DNA from: VFKU01 sp964411925
GTDB lineage: Bacteria > Hydrogenedentota > Hydrogenedentia > Hydrogenedentales > GCA-2746185
Direction: 5' to 3'
Assembly (NCBI GenBank): GCA_964411925.1
Contig: CAYPNI010000018.1
Location: forward strand, 1 to 48,133
DNA: 48,133 nt
Numbering within the stretch: the stretch's first letter is position 1; each line of letters starts with the position of its first letter. A program made the position numbers and the translations under genes. A model generated the notes under the pieces. It made no database searches. It saw only the letters and a list, made by a program, of their open reading frames with translations, and was not told the DNA's origin. Below, piece by piece: positions 1 through 7,668 of this stretch.

Positions 1-180
1 GAGTGACCGACAGCATACGGCGAAGAGTTCAACCCGTGTCCTGTTGCCCCGACCATCTTTCACCATTGCGCCGTTCACGAGCAGGTCGAAGGGCTTTCGC
101 ACCGAGAACGTTAGCGATTCTCCGTCGAGCGTGCAGTTCAAACAGATGGACTGCACCAGGTCGCGATTCTCTGCGTCGAC
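1..180 (-). pseudogene. probable C-terminal remnant of a serine recombinase (resolvase family), open at window edge
   Basis: The minus-strand frame is open for 60 codons from just after the lipoprotein stop (181-183) to the window edge. It reads like the tail of large serine recombinases: a stretch LVQSICLNCTLDGESL followed by RKPFDLLVNG. The RKPFDLL phrase is a common C-terminal signature of resolvase/recombinase family proteins. No start codon or ribosome-binding site explains this frame, and it lies in frame behind the lipoprotein TAG, so it is best read as a fragment left by recombination or decay, not as an intact gene. The family call rests on one short signature. A chance open frame in GC-rich DNA is the alternative. 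Confidence 0.4.
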
Positions 181-594
181 CTACTCCCGTTCGCCGTTGA
201 ATGTGCCCGATCCTTGATCGCCCAACGCGACATCGCCGGACATCGAGCTTCCCTTCACGGTGCCGGAGTACGCGATCGTCTCTTTCTGCCCTCCGGCATC
301 CGCGATGAATGAAAACGCGACTTTGTCGCCGCTAATCGTCCCCGTCACGGACTGTGGGCCGAAGACACCATCGTACTCACCCGTGAGCACTCCACCGGCC
401 TGCCGGAATACGAAGGTTGCCGTGCCCGAACCCAGGTCCGTCACCACATCGAGCCTCCACTGGCCGGTAACATCTGAGTTGCCGCCTGGCGCTGCCGAGG
501 CTCCCGCGCCGGAGGTCTCGCCTGTGCCCGGGGTCGTCGATGCGCATCCTGTGAGGAGCGACAAGCAAAGTAGCAGTGTCGTGATCGCTTTCAT
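181..594 (-). CDS. small lipoprotein made of one beta-rich domain
   Basis: The 137-residue protein has a short hydrophobic signal peptide ending in the lipobox LTGC (Cys at about residue 17), so it should be lipidated and anchored in a membrane. After a Gly/Ala/Ser linker, residues of about 40-137 form one domain with alternating polar and hydrophobic strands (GQWRLDVVTDLGSG, VTGTISGD, YSGTVKG, GSGTFNGER). The same domain, clearly homologous by eye over about 97 residues, forms the N-terminus of the secreted esterase at 3437-4693. An AGGA motif precedes the ATG. It is the last gene of a minus-strand series of secreted esterases. Its function is unknown; a lipocalin-like or binding role is only a guess. 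Confidence 0.8.
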   Translation of the reverse strand: MKAITTLLLCLSLLTGCASTTPGTGETSGAGASAAPGGNSDVTGQWRLDVVTDLGSGTATFVFRQAGGVLTGEYDGVFGPQSVTGTISGDKVAFSFIADAGGQKETIAYSGTVKGSSMSGDVALGDQGSGTFNGERE

Positions 595-686
595 GTCCTG
601 ATTCCTCGTTTATTTTTGGTTTGCACCATGAACTGCGCGCGCATGCGGCAGTGGTCTGCATTTCCGAGACTCGTCGTGACCTGAGC

Positions 687-1799
687 CTATTTCTTCTCCG
701 TCCAATCTCCAGGCGCTGGACGTTTCCCAGATTGAATCCAATCGACGAGTTGCTTCAGGGCGTCGATTGTTTCGGCCTCTGAGAACATGCAGTGATTGGG
801 CGCCTGCGTCCAGCTTTGTATATAGAGCGCGGAAGCACCGGCTATCCCTGCCAGTTGGGCATATCGGTTCGCGATATACGCGGGAACCAGATCGTCCACG
901 ATCGAGTGCATCGCCAACACCGGATCGGTGACTTCGCCCGTCAGTGTTGCCCACTCGCGGAGGTACGCGGTGGCCTTTTCGTCAGACTGAAACCTCCCGA
1001 CCCCTTTGTTGAGTGCGATGTCGTCTGCGCTACCCGTATACACGGTGCCCGTGTTGTCGAACGCGTTTCCGCCCGTTCGTTCGGTGAGTTCTCGCAACAT
1101 TTCGCTCCAGAGAGCTACTCCCAGCGGGACGACGTCAGGAGAACTCAGCGAGACGAGGCCGGCGTACGCTTTAGCCTTCTCCGGATTCGCCTTGACCAGC
1201 TCCGTGGCCTTCGCCATCACCTTGACAAAGGTTTGCGCGCCATCGGGGAACTCGACCGCGCTACCGGGTAGTCCCGGAAGGAAGTAATCGAAGAGCACTC
1301 GCAGGTCGAACGCGCGCTCCTTGAAAAAATCGAGTGCCGACGGACCCGCGGCACACAACGGCAACGCGCCGTCGTAATGCTCGGGAAATCGCTCGATAGT
1401 GGCATACGTTATGAACCCGCCCTGGCTATGGCCGGCGACAATCGTCGGGGAGGTCGGGCCGTACTTCTCCACGAAGTAGCGGCGGAGCGCCTCCGTCTCG
1501 AGGATGCCCTCGCGCGCGGCCCAGCCTTGCTTCGAATACAGCGACTGCGCGATCGCGAACCCGAGCGACTGGCAAACCTTCGGCATCGTCTCATCGAACC
1601 GTGCGGGTTGCGTGACCATCACGTATCCGTGCGCGTACATGACGAGCCCGCCGTTCCAATTGTCGGGGATGTCGATACGGAATTTCGCGCCGTCGATCTC
1701 GCCTTGTTCCGTGATTGCCTCGTCGGGACGATCCGCCGCGACGGCGCTGAAATGAACGGCAACGATGAGCGCTGCCACAGCAATCGCTTGAGAACGCAT
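687..1799 (-). CDS. secreted alpha/beta hydrolase (putative esterase/lipase)
   Basis: A 370-residue protein starting at the ATG preceded by GAGGAG; an in-frame ATG 27 bp upstream lacks such a site. Residues 1-22 are a signal peptide ending AVAA, so the enzyme is exported. The alpha/beta-hydrolase fold is shown by the oxyanion-type MYAHGY segment (about 54-59), the nucleophile elbow GHSQGG (Ser125), an acid in HSIVDD (Asp302 or 303) and a late histidine in PNHC (His336). The substrate cannot be read from the sequence. It lies 39 bp beyond the end of the tannase-like gene, on the same strand, which suggests a shared role in extracellular ester cleavage, for example of plant- or polymer-derived material. 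Confidence 0.85.
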   Translation of the reverse strand: MRSQAIAVAALIVAVHFSAVAADRPDEAITEQGEIDGAKFRIDIPDNWNGGLVMYAHGYVMVTQPARFDETMPKVCQSLGFAIAQSLYSKQGWAAREGILETEALRRYFVEKYGPTSPTIVAGHSQGGFITYATIERFPEHYDGALPLCAAGPSALDFFKERAFDLRVLFDYFLPGLPGSAVEFPDGAQTFVKVMAKATELVKANPEKAKAYAGLVSLSSPDVVPLGVALWSEMLRELTERTGGNAFDNTGTVYTGSADDIALNKGVGRFQSDEKATAYLREWATLTGEVTDPVLAMHSIVDDLVPAYIANRYAQLAGIAGASALYIQSWTQAPNHCMFSEAETIDALKQLVDWIQSGKRPAPGDWTEKK

Positions 1800-1838
1800 T
1801 CGAATCTCCTCGGAGTCTTTCGTCAATCGAGCGCGAAG

Positions 1839-3323
1839 TTACGGCGCGACGGATTCAAAGCTGCTTGCGCTGTTCGGATCGCCGCTTCCTTTGTAGACGG
1901 TGCGCTTTGGGTACGGGGAAAGCGGGCGAGACAGGCCCTTGGCACCCGGTCTCGTGGCGATGATCGTGTCGGGCGCCTGACCGTGTTCGACCCATTGGAC
2001 CAGCACCTCGAACCACTGGCCGTGGCTGAGCCCGGGGCCGACGCCCTGACCGTGCCCCATACCCGGCATCAGGTAGAGACGCGTATAGTCGCTGGCCTTG
2101 GGGTCACCGGCGAGCACCCTGTCGTAGTAGTTCCTGGTTGCGACCGGGGAAAGACCTCCGTCCGCCAGGCCGTGCCAGATGATGAGCTTGCCGCCGCTGT
2201 CGCGAAACGCGCTCAGGTCGGCGTCGATTGCGCTAAGCGTCGAGGTCGCGAAGCGCGTATCCTTCGCATAGTTGGAAAAATCATATGTTGAGTAATCCCA
2301 CTCGGGATCGTTGAATACCAGATGCGTGAAATTGCCCACGCCGCAGGCATAACCGGCTGTAGGGATCGGAAATCCGGGCAACGGACCCACGTGCCAAAGA
2401 AACCACTCCGCCTCCGAACCGACTAGCACGCCCGGCTGAATCGGTCCGTCCTGATTGCTGACACCGTCGTAGATGGTCTGAAGCGCCTTGCGCTGTTCGG
2501 CAGACAACCAGGCAATGGAGTCCAGACTGAATTTGACGCTGAACGGATCGGAAATGATGCCGTCTTTCAGGCCATCCTGTTCATCGCACTGCGCGATGAC
2601 TTCCTTGCCCAGTTTGTCCAGTTCCTCCTGCGTCACCAGGGTCTTATCCAGGACCTTCGGATCCGGATAAAATGCCTGCGCGACATGCAAGAACTTCGCG
2701 CCGAGTCCAACCCAGTCAAACGCGGGCGCCCCTGCGATGATGCCGTCGAAATCGTCCGGGTAGCGTTGCGATTCCATCATTGCGTAACCGCCGCCACGGG
2801 AGCCGCCGACGAAGTACGAGTACTCCGGGTTGGTGCCGTAGTGTTCCCTGATAACGGCTTTGGCGACCTCCGCGGCGCGATGTACGGCCAAGTGGCCGAA
2901 ATTGACGAGGGCGACGGCATCGTCGAGCGCGAAGCTCGAGTCGAAGCCCTCTCCCTGGTGACCGGTGTCGCTTCCCACCGTGGCGTATCCGTCTCGAACC
3001 GAATCGCGCACGACGTTCTCAACGGCACCGCCGAAACCGCCGCCACCGCCCATGACGAATCGCTTGTTCCATGGTTCCGGCAGCAGGAGTTCGAATCGGA
3101 TTGTGCCGCCGATGACGCCGTCGACGTCGTAGTACGTAATCTCGGCCTTGCCGTCCCTGGATTTCGTTTTACCTGTCGTGACCGTCGTGATTTGGACGTC
3201 AGGCAGCAGAAGTCCCTTCAGCACCTCGGCCGGAGTCGCCGGATCCGTCTCCGCAGCGATTCCACTGCAGACTGAAATCAACGAAATACAGAGGACAGAA
3301 ATCTGTCGGGCGTAGTTTTTCAT
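1839..3323 (-). CDS. secreted tannase/feruloyl esterase family protein
   Basis: A 494-residue protein; the start is the ATG of MKNYARQ with AAGGAAA upstream, and it begins with a signal peptide ending near GIAAE. Family features: FVGGSRGGGY with the predicted nucleophile Ser175, followed by MESQRYPDDFDGIIAGAPA, which is highly typical of tannases; a Ca-binding-like CDEQDGLKDGIISDP block (about 246-260); Asp388 in WHGLADGG; and His424 in PGMGHGQG. Family members hydrolyse ester bonds of gallate, ferulate or related aromatic acids. Unusually, the residue before the nucleophile is Gly instead of Cys and the one after the histidine is Gly instead of Cys, so the usual CS-D-HC disulfide linking the active site is absent. 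It sits between two other secreted esterases. Confidence 0.88.
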   Translation of the reverse strand: MKNYARQISVLCISLISVCSGIAAETDPATPAEVLKGLLLPDVQITTVTTGKTKSRDGKAEITYYDVDGVIGGTIRFELLLPEPWNKRFVMGGGGGFGGAVENVVRDSVRDGYATVGSDTGHQGEGFDSSFALDDAVALVNFGHLAVHRAAEVAKAVIREHYGTNPEYSYFVGGSRGGGYAMMESQRYPDDFDGIIAGAPAFDWVGLGAKFLHVAQAFYPDPKVLDKTLVTQEELDKLGKEVIAQCDEQDGLKDGIISDPFSVKFSLDSIAWLSAEQRKALQTIYDGVSNQDGPIQPGVLVGSEAEWFLWHVGPLPGFPIPTAGYACGVGNFTHLVFNDPEWDYSTYDFSNYAKDTRFATSTLSAIDADLSAFRDSGGKLIIWHGLADGGLSPVATRNYYDRVLAGDPKASDYTRLYLMPGMGHGQGVGPGLSHGQWFEVLVQWVEHGQAPDTIIATRPGAKGLSRPLSPYPKRTVYKGSGDPNSASSFESVAP

Positions 3324-3436
3324 TCTAAAATTTCCTTTAGTTTCCTGTTTTCCCGCAGTCTTGCACCGGTGTCCTCGCGCACTGACCACCGTTTCTTCGC
3401 AACGACGACCCGGTAAATTCGCTGCATGGAGTTACG

Positions 3437-4693
3437 CTAGTTTCCAATGTGCTTTTCTAGGAATGCCACGGAAGCGTCCAGCGCATCGGTCATGTGTCTC
3501 TTGTACGCCTCGACATTCGAGTGGATATCGAAGAGCCCATGCTCCGCATCCTTGATAATCAGCAACTCGGCGTCCGCGCCCACTGCGCGATACCGCTGGG
3601 CAAATGTCGTCGAATCGGCCGGGTTCACCAGTGAATCCTGGTCGCCGTGAATGAACAGCGCGGGGGGATCTTCCTTCGAGATGTACTCGAGCGAGTGGAA
3701 CGCCAACCCCGTCCATTCCGCGGGCGTGTACCAAATGACGGCGCACCGCACATCCTCATTGGTATCGGGCTCGTCGTTGGACTGAAACTTTTCTACACCA
3801 GGTGCGAAAGCAACGAACGTCGCCAGGTAGCCTCCTGCGGATTCCCCGGCGACCGCGATGCGGTCCGGATCGATTCCGAACTCCTTTGCGTTCGCGCGAA
3901 CGAATCGAACCGCGGTCTTGGCGTCGATAATTGCCGCCGGCAGTTCTGCCTCGCGCCGAAGTCGATAATCGATGGACATACTCACGAACCCCGCGCGCGC
4001 TGTATACGCCGCGCACCAGCGGATCAGGTCGTAATCTTTGGTAAGCGACGTCAACCCGCCACCGTGGATCCAGATCACGCAGGGCAGGGGTTCCTTGCCG
4101 CGGCCCTTGGGTGAGTAAACGTCCAGGAGTAGTGTCTTTTCGGGCGTCTTCGCGAACTTGACGTCCCGTCTGACATCCACCTCCTGGAGCAGTGCGGCGA
4201 CTTGTGCTGGGGCAACCGCCCTGATTTCGGGCGTAAGCACCTCGCTCAATGTGCGGCCTTTGGCGGGGGTTGGCGGCGTCGCAGGCGCTGCCTCTGCGGC
4301 TACTGGCCCTGGTTCGGACCGCTTGCCTACAAAGGTTCCCGAGCCAGCTGCGCCCAATCGAAGTTCGCCCTGCATCGAGTTGCCGTCGACCGTTCCTGAG
4401 TATGCGACCGTCTCCTCTTGCCCGGTGGCGTTGGTGACGAACGAAAAACCGATCGCGTTGCCCTTGACGGTACCCGTCACGGGCAACTCGCCGAACGTGC
4501 CTCGATAGTCTCCGGCTAGTCGCTCGCCCTCCTGCTTGAACGTAATCGTCGGGCTACCCGATCCCAAATCCGTCTCGACTTGAAATTCCCACGTACCGGA
4601 AACGTCGGGTGTTTCCCCCTGCTGTGCGAACAGCGCAAGTGCGGGAAGGACAACCAAGAGGCCGCTCAGGACGAGCACTAGACGCAGACTCAT
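3437..4693 (-). CDS. secreted esterase with N-terminal beta-rich domain fused to an alpha/beta hydrolase
   Basis: A 418-residue protein in three parts. Residues 1-24 are a signal peptide (ALALFAQ). Residues about 28-126 are a beta-rich domain homologous to the whole lipoprotein at 181-594 (shared TDLGSG, VTGTV, AYSGTV, GSGTF). A Pro/Ala linker (about 127-146) leads to an alpha/beta hydrolase of the carboxylesterase/BD-FAE type: HGGG oxyanion motif (210-213), nucleophile GESAGG (Ser285), acid in HGDQDS (Asp353) and His385 in DAEHG. The enzyme should be periplasmic or extracellular and cleave small ester substrates. It is the first gene after the terminator at 4866-4904 and probably opens the transcript containing the other two esterases. 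Confidence 0.87.
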   Translation of the reverse strand: MSLRLVLVLSGLLVVLPALALFAQQGETPDVSGTWEFQVETDLGSGSPTITFKQEGERLAGDYRGTFGELPVTGTVKGNAIGFSFVTNATGQEETVAYSGTVDGNSMQGELRLGAAGSGTFVGKRSEPGPVAAEAAPATPPTPAKGRTLSEVLTPEIRAVAPAQVAALLQEVDVRRDVKFAKTPEKTLLLDVYSPKGRGKEPLPCVIWIHGGGLTSLTKDYDLIRWCAAYTARAGFVSMSIDYRLRREAELPAAIIDAKTAVRFVRANAKEFGIDPDRIAVAGESAGGYLATFVAFAPGVEKFQSNDEPDTNEDVRCAVIWYTPAEWTGLAFHSLEYISKEDPPALFIHGDQDSLVNPADSTTFAQRYRAVGADAELLIIKDAEHGLFDIHSNVEAYKRHMTDALDASVAFLEKHIGN

Positions 4694-4865
4694 GTCTGAC
4701 GAAACTCCTATCGTGGCGGTGAATTTCGATGTGTCCAGAAGCAGTCGTGTGACACGGAAGGGTGATCAAGTGCCATCGATCTAACAGCCGGGGGTGCTCC
4801 GAAGAGGCACGTTACACACCAGCCCCTAAGCTACCTTGCAGTCCGCATGGAAATCGGAATTCAAA

Positions 4866-4904
4866 CCTGCCCGGCTCCCGCCGATGTCGCGGGAGCCGGG
4901 CAGG
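4866..4904 (-). terminator. strong intrinsic terminator after DUF1559 gene
   Basis: A perfect 16-bp inverted repeat (4866-4881 with 4889-4904) encloses a 7-nt loop. Read on the minus strand, the stem follows the pseudopilin stop codon (4912-4914) by 7 bp and is followed by TTTGAATT. It separates the pseudopilin transcript from the esterase genes further down the minus strand. Confidence 0.85.
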
Positions 4905-4911
4905 CCGTCGA

Positions 4912-5952
4912 TTACGCCTCGCCCGCCGCTTTCACAAACAGGCCGATCAGCTCGGCCACGGGCCCGTTCACCGGGCCAGGGCCGCCCTTGTCGTACCGCT
5001 GGAATTGCACGTGCCCGTCCAGGTAGAGCACGTTCGAGCCGCCGGGAACATGGTTATACGCCGAGGGCGTCGTGGCGAGCGTGTCGTACATGATGTCAAT
5101 GTCGCTCTGCGCCTCGGCGCTCGCACCCGGATTGTTGATATCCGTAATCATGAACCGCTCGATCCCCTCGCGAAGGCGATAGATCGTATCGCTGTCCCCG
5201 GTACCGCAACCGGTGCCGCAGTGGGGAGCGACAAAGAGTTGGGCCAGCGTGAACTGGGCTGAGTTTGTATCCATGTCATTGTCGACAATGAGAGGTACTT
5301 GATCCGGTGTGGGACTGGCGGCGAGCGAGAGTATCGCGAATGCCGCGAAAGCGGATTGCGCGTTTAATGCGCCGTGATCAGAGCCGAGAGGAACCGCATT
5401 CGGCGGGATCACCGGATCGGTCGCATCGGTCTTGTCGAGAACGTACCCGAATGGATACGTATAGCTCCGCGCGGAAAGTCGCGAGCCGCGGGTCACCGAA
5501 CTGCAGTTCAAGTGGATGTCAGTCTCCCCGGTGATCGGATTGGTGAAATCCGCGGTCTTTGATTCTGAGTCCGACGGGCAGACGAGAACGTTCGGGTCGG
5601 GCAGATACTCCGGATACAGAGAATGAATGTCGACGCCGTTGATGATAAAGACGTTCGGGTTCGGCGTCACGGCGATGTCCGCCTCGTTGACGATGCCGTC
5701 GTTGTCGGTGTCTTCGCAGTCAGAGATCGTGCCGTAATACGCCCCGACTTTCGGAAGTTTCTCGCCTTTACTTTCGTTCGAGTACATCTTCAGCGAAAGG
5801 CCGATTTGTTTCAGGTTGTTGGCACAACTGGCCCGTCGAGCCGCCTCCCGCGCGCGCGCCAGCGCCGGCAGCAGTATCGCCGCCAGGATTCCGATGATCG
5901 CGATCACTACGAGCAATTCGATTAGCGTAAATCCATCGCCCTTCCTTCTCAT
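4912..5952 (-). CDS. DUF1559 prepilin-like protein
   Basis: A 346-residue protein with a type IV prepilin/pseudopilin N-terminus: short basic leader, G^FTLIELLVVIAI cleavage/methylation site and a long hydrophobic helix (residues about 8-30), then AREAARRASCANNLKQ, the hallmark of DUF1559 proteins. The C-terminal half has REGIERFMITDINNPG and the PGGSNVLYLDGH segment of the H-X9-DG processing-associated region. A prepilin peptidase would cut after the glycine and the helix would insert in the inner membrane; such proteins are thought to act in type II secretion-like or surface assemblies, but their role is unproven. AGAAGGA precedes the ATG. The N-terminal 65 residues are almost the same as those of the gene at 14050-15114, while the DNA differs at synonymous sites. 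Confidence 0.9.
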   Translation of the reverse strand: MRRKGDGFTLIELLVVIAIIGILAAILLPALARAREAARRASCANNLKQIGLSLKMYSNESKGEKLPKVGAYYGTISDCEDTDNDGIVNEADIAVTPNPNVFIINGVDIHSLYPEYLPDPNVLVCPSDSESKTADFTNPITGETDIHLNCSSVTRGSRLSARSYTYPFGYVLDKTDATDPVIPPNAVPLGSDHGALNAQSAFAAFAILSLAASPTPDQVPLIVDNDMDTNSAQFTLAQLFVAPHCGTGCGTGDSDTIYRLREGIERFMITDINNPGASAEAQSDIDIMYDTLATTPSAYNHVPGGSNVLYLDGHVQFQRYDKGGPGPVNGPVAELIGLFVKAAGEA

Positions 5953-6043
5953 TGTCCTTCTCCGTTTCCCTGTTTAAGGATGATTCCATCGAACTCACGC
6001 GTGGCGAGCGCAACGGGCGGCTCGACACGTAATACCCAGGTAA

Positions 6044-6730
6044 TCAATCGGGAATGCTTTTGTAGGTTGCGAGGTGGTAGTGCGCCAACGTCTCGATGAC
6101 GGCTTCCCGCTTCACGGGCTCTCCATCGGCCGCGCGGCCGGACGTCAACCACCACCTGAGTACTCGGTTGCAAATGCCGAGAAGCGCTTGGGCTGCTACA
6201 GCAGGCTCAAGGCCATCGGAAAGTTCGACTCCGTGTGAAGCGTCGACGCGAATCCGTTCCTCCAGCCATTTCGCCCAATTTCTGCTGGTCTCCGCTCGCG
6301 TGTCGGTGGCCGCCACCTCAGGCCCGGTCCAGAACAGAAATTCTTCGGGTCGCGCTTCCACCCAGGCCACCAACATCTCTGCGTTCTCCCGAATTCTCCC
6401 GGAGACTTGACTCGGCCGGTTCTTCTCCTGCGGTACGACAATCGAACGCAGATGATCGATTTCCTCTCGAAAATACTCCGTCCATGCCTCACCAAGGAGG
6501 GCTTCCTTGTCTTTGAAATGCAGATAAAAGGTCCCGACCGAAACTTCTGCGCTCTCGGCAATCTTGGTAGCCGTCGTCTTCACGAATCCGTTGGTCAGAA
6601 ACATTTTCATCCCGGTATCCAACAACTTCCGGTGGGTTGCGATGCGACTCAGGTCGGACAGCCTCGGGCGTCTCTGGTCTTGCGTGTCAGGGCTTCGCTC
6701 TTTGAGGTGCGTCGAGTTAGACTGTGCCAT
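6044..6730 (-). CDS. TetR/AcrR family transcriptional regulator
   Basis: The start is set at the ATG of MAQSNSTH because TAGGAGT lies upstream; the ATG 24 bp earlier would contain that site. The 228-residue product has a basic N-terminal arm, then a TetR-type helix-turn-helix (TTATKIAESAEVSVGTFYLHF, about residues 50-70) and an alpha-helical C-terminal ligand/dimer domain with RNWAKWLEERI and a Trp-rich end helix. It would repress transcription and be released by a small ligand, which cannot be named. The 16-bp palindrome overlapping its predicted -10 (6821-6836) suggests autoregulation. The nearest genes on its strand are the pseudopilin and then the esterases; no divergent target lies close by. 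Confidence 0.92.
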   Translation of the reverse strand: MAQSNSTHLKERSPDTQDQRRPRLSDLSRIATHRKLLDTGMKMFLTNGFVKTTATKIAESAEVSVGTFYLHFKDKEALLGEAWTEYFREEIDHLRSIVVPQEKNRPSQVSGRIRENAEMLVAWVEARPEEFLFWTGPEVAATDTRAETSRNWAKWLEERIRVDASHGVELSDGLEPAVAAQALLGICNRVLRWWLTSGRAADGEPVKREAVIETLAHYHLATYKSIPD

Positions 6731-6820
6731 TAGTAGTAGTACTCCTATAATCAACGCGAGTTGCAGTTTGCGGGCGTCCGACCGAGAGGCAAAGTGAATG
6801 ACTTAATGCCTATTCAGTGA

Positions 6821-6836
6821 ATGAACATATATTCAT
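6821..6836. promoter_or_regulatory. operator-like palindrome for the TetR regulator
   Basis: ATGAACATATATTCAT is a palindrome with one mismatched pair (ATGAA-C-ATAT-A-TTCAT), inside TGAATG...TTCATCA. Operators of TetR/AcrR proteins often have this TGAATGAAT-type symmetry. It covers the predicted -10 hexamer of the regulator's own promoter, so binding would block RNA polymerase. A second, looser TGAAT/ATTCA pair lies at 6795-6816. Confidence 0.65.
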
Positions 6837-6852
6837 CAGACAGATTTGTCAA
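6824..6852 (-). promoter_or_regulatory. predicted sigma70-type promoter of the TetR gene
   Basis: On the minus strand a perfect TTGACA (6847-6852) is followed after 17 bp by TATGTT (6824-6829). Transcription would start near 6816, giving a leader of about 85 nt before the ATG at 6730. The -10 lies inside the palindrome at 6821-6836. Confidence 0.65.
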
Positions 6853-7668
6853 GCCCCTTTTTCCAAGAAAATTGGGTGTTTTCGTCCCCTACCGAACAAG
6901 CAACCGAAGCATCTGGAAGGGTAGATCGTGATTCTGCTCGAGACGCATCCCAACCTTCGGATTACTACCGCCCGGAAAATCGCAGAAACATCTTACGCAC
7001 TATTCGACATTGACCTCGAAGACTAACTCCCCTCCCTCCTGACGCCAATGTCGCGTAGTGAGGAGATTTCGCTGCACCCCGACCCATGTCGGTTTCTTCG
7101 AGGCTTTCATTAGCAGCTCTAACTACTATCGGACGGTCAGCGAGAGGGACCACGGGATCGCAGATGTCCGTGTGGATTCGATTGCCGGTGACGGCGCGCG
7201 GCTACAAGACTCCGAGTCACCGACCCACCAGCTTGGCCTTGATGATGGTGCAGGTTTCTCTCGCGAACCGGCTGTTCGAGCATCTTTACTGCTACGGCGG
7301 TGCCTTGAACACTCCGCGACACCACGCGTGAGTTAACGCGCCGAAAATTGTATGTCACGGCTGAATATGCGGCGGCGAGCCAAGCGTCGTTGCCGGGTTA
7401 AACGTTGCCCAACTTGTTCAGCGGCGACGATTCGACCGTCTGTCAGGCGGTGGTCAACAACATCTGTGCGAAACCGATGAATTGCGACGGATGAACGACT
7501 TGCGTCTGAACCGTGCGACTCCATGCATCCACGCAAGGTTGCGGCACGCTACTTGCGCTACGGCCGTTCGAGGTGCGCGACGGATCCACTCGTCACGCGA
7601 TCTGTGCATTTTCATTTCTTGTTCTGGGACGAAGCAACTCACCACGCGCACCCACGGAGTAGCAGTAC
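6853..7668. other. gene-poor interval of about 0.8 kb
   Basis: No open frame here has a convincing ribosome-binding site or a recognisable product; overlapping frames of 60-134 codons on both strands look like chance. A 31-codon frame from the GTG at 6928 to a stop near 7026 was examined and not recognised. A CTTGCGT/ACGCAAG inverted repeat with a 25-nt spacer lies at 7499-7537. No riboswitch motif or clear promoter for the large gene downstream was found. The stretch may hold decayed genes or long regulatory DNA. Confidence 0.5.

Noticed and set aside
2685..3275. 196-codon plus-strand frame inside the tannase gene
   Set aside because: It is the shadow of the coding strand of a clearly recognised enzyme.
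7058..7358. Overlapping small open frames in the gap before the giant gene
   Set aside because: No ribosome-binding site, no family motif and unequal codon use; likely chance.
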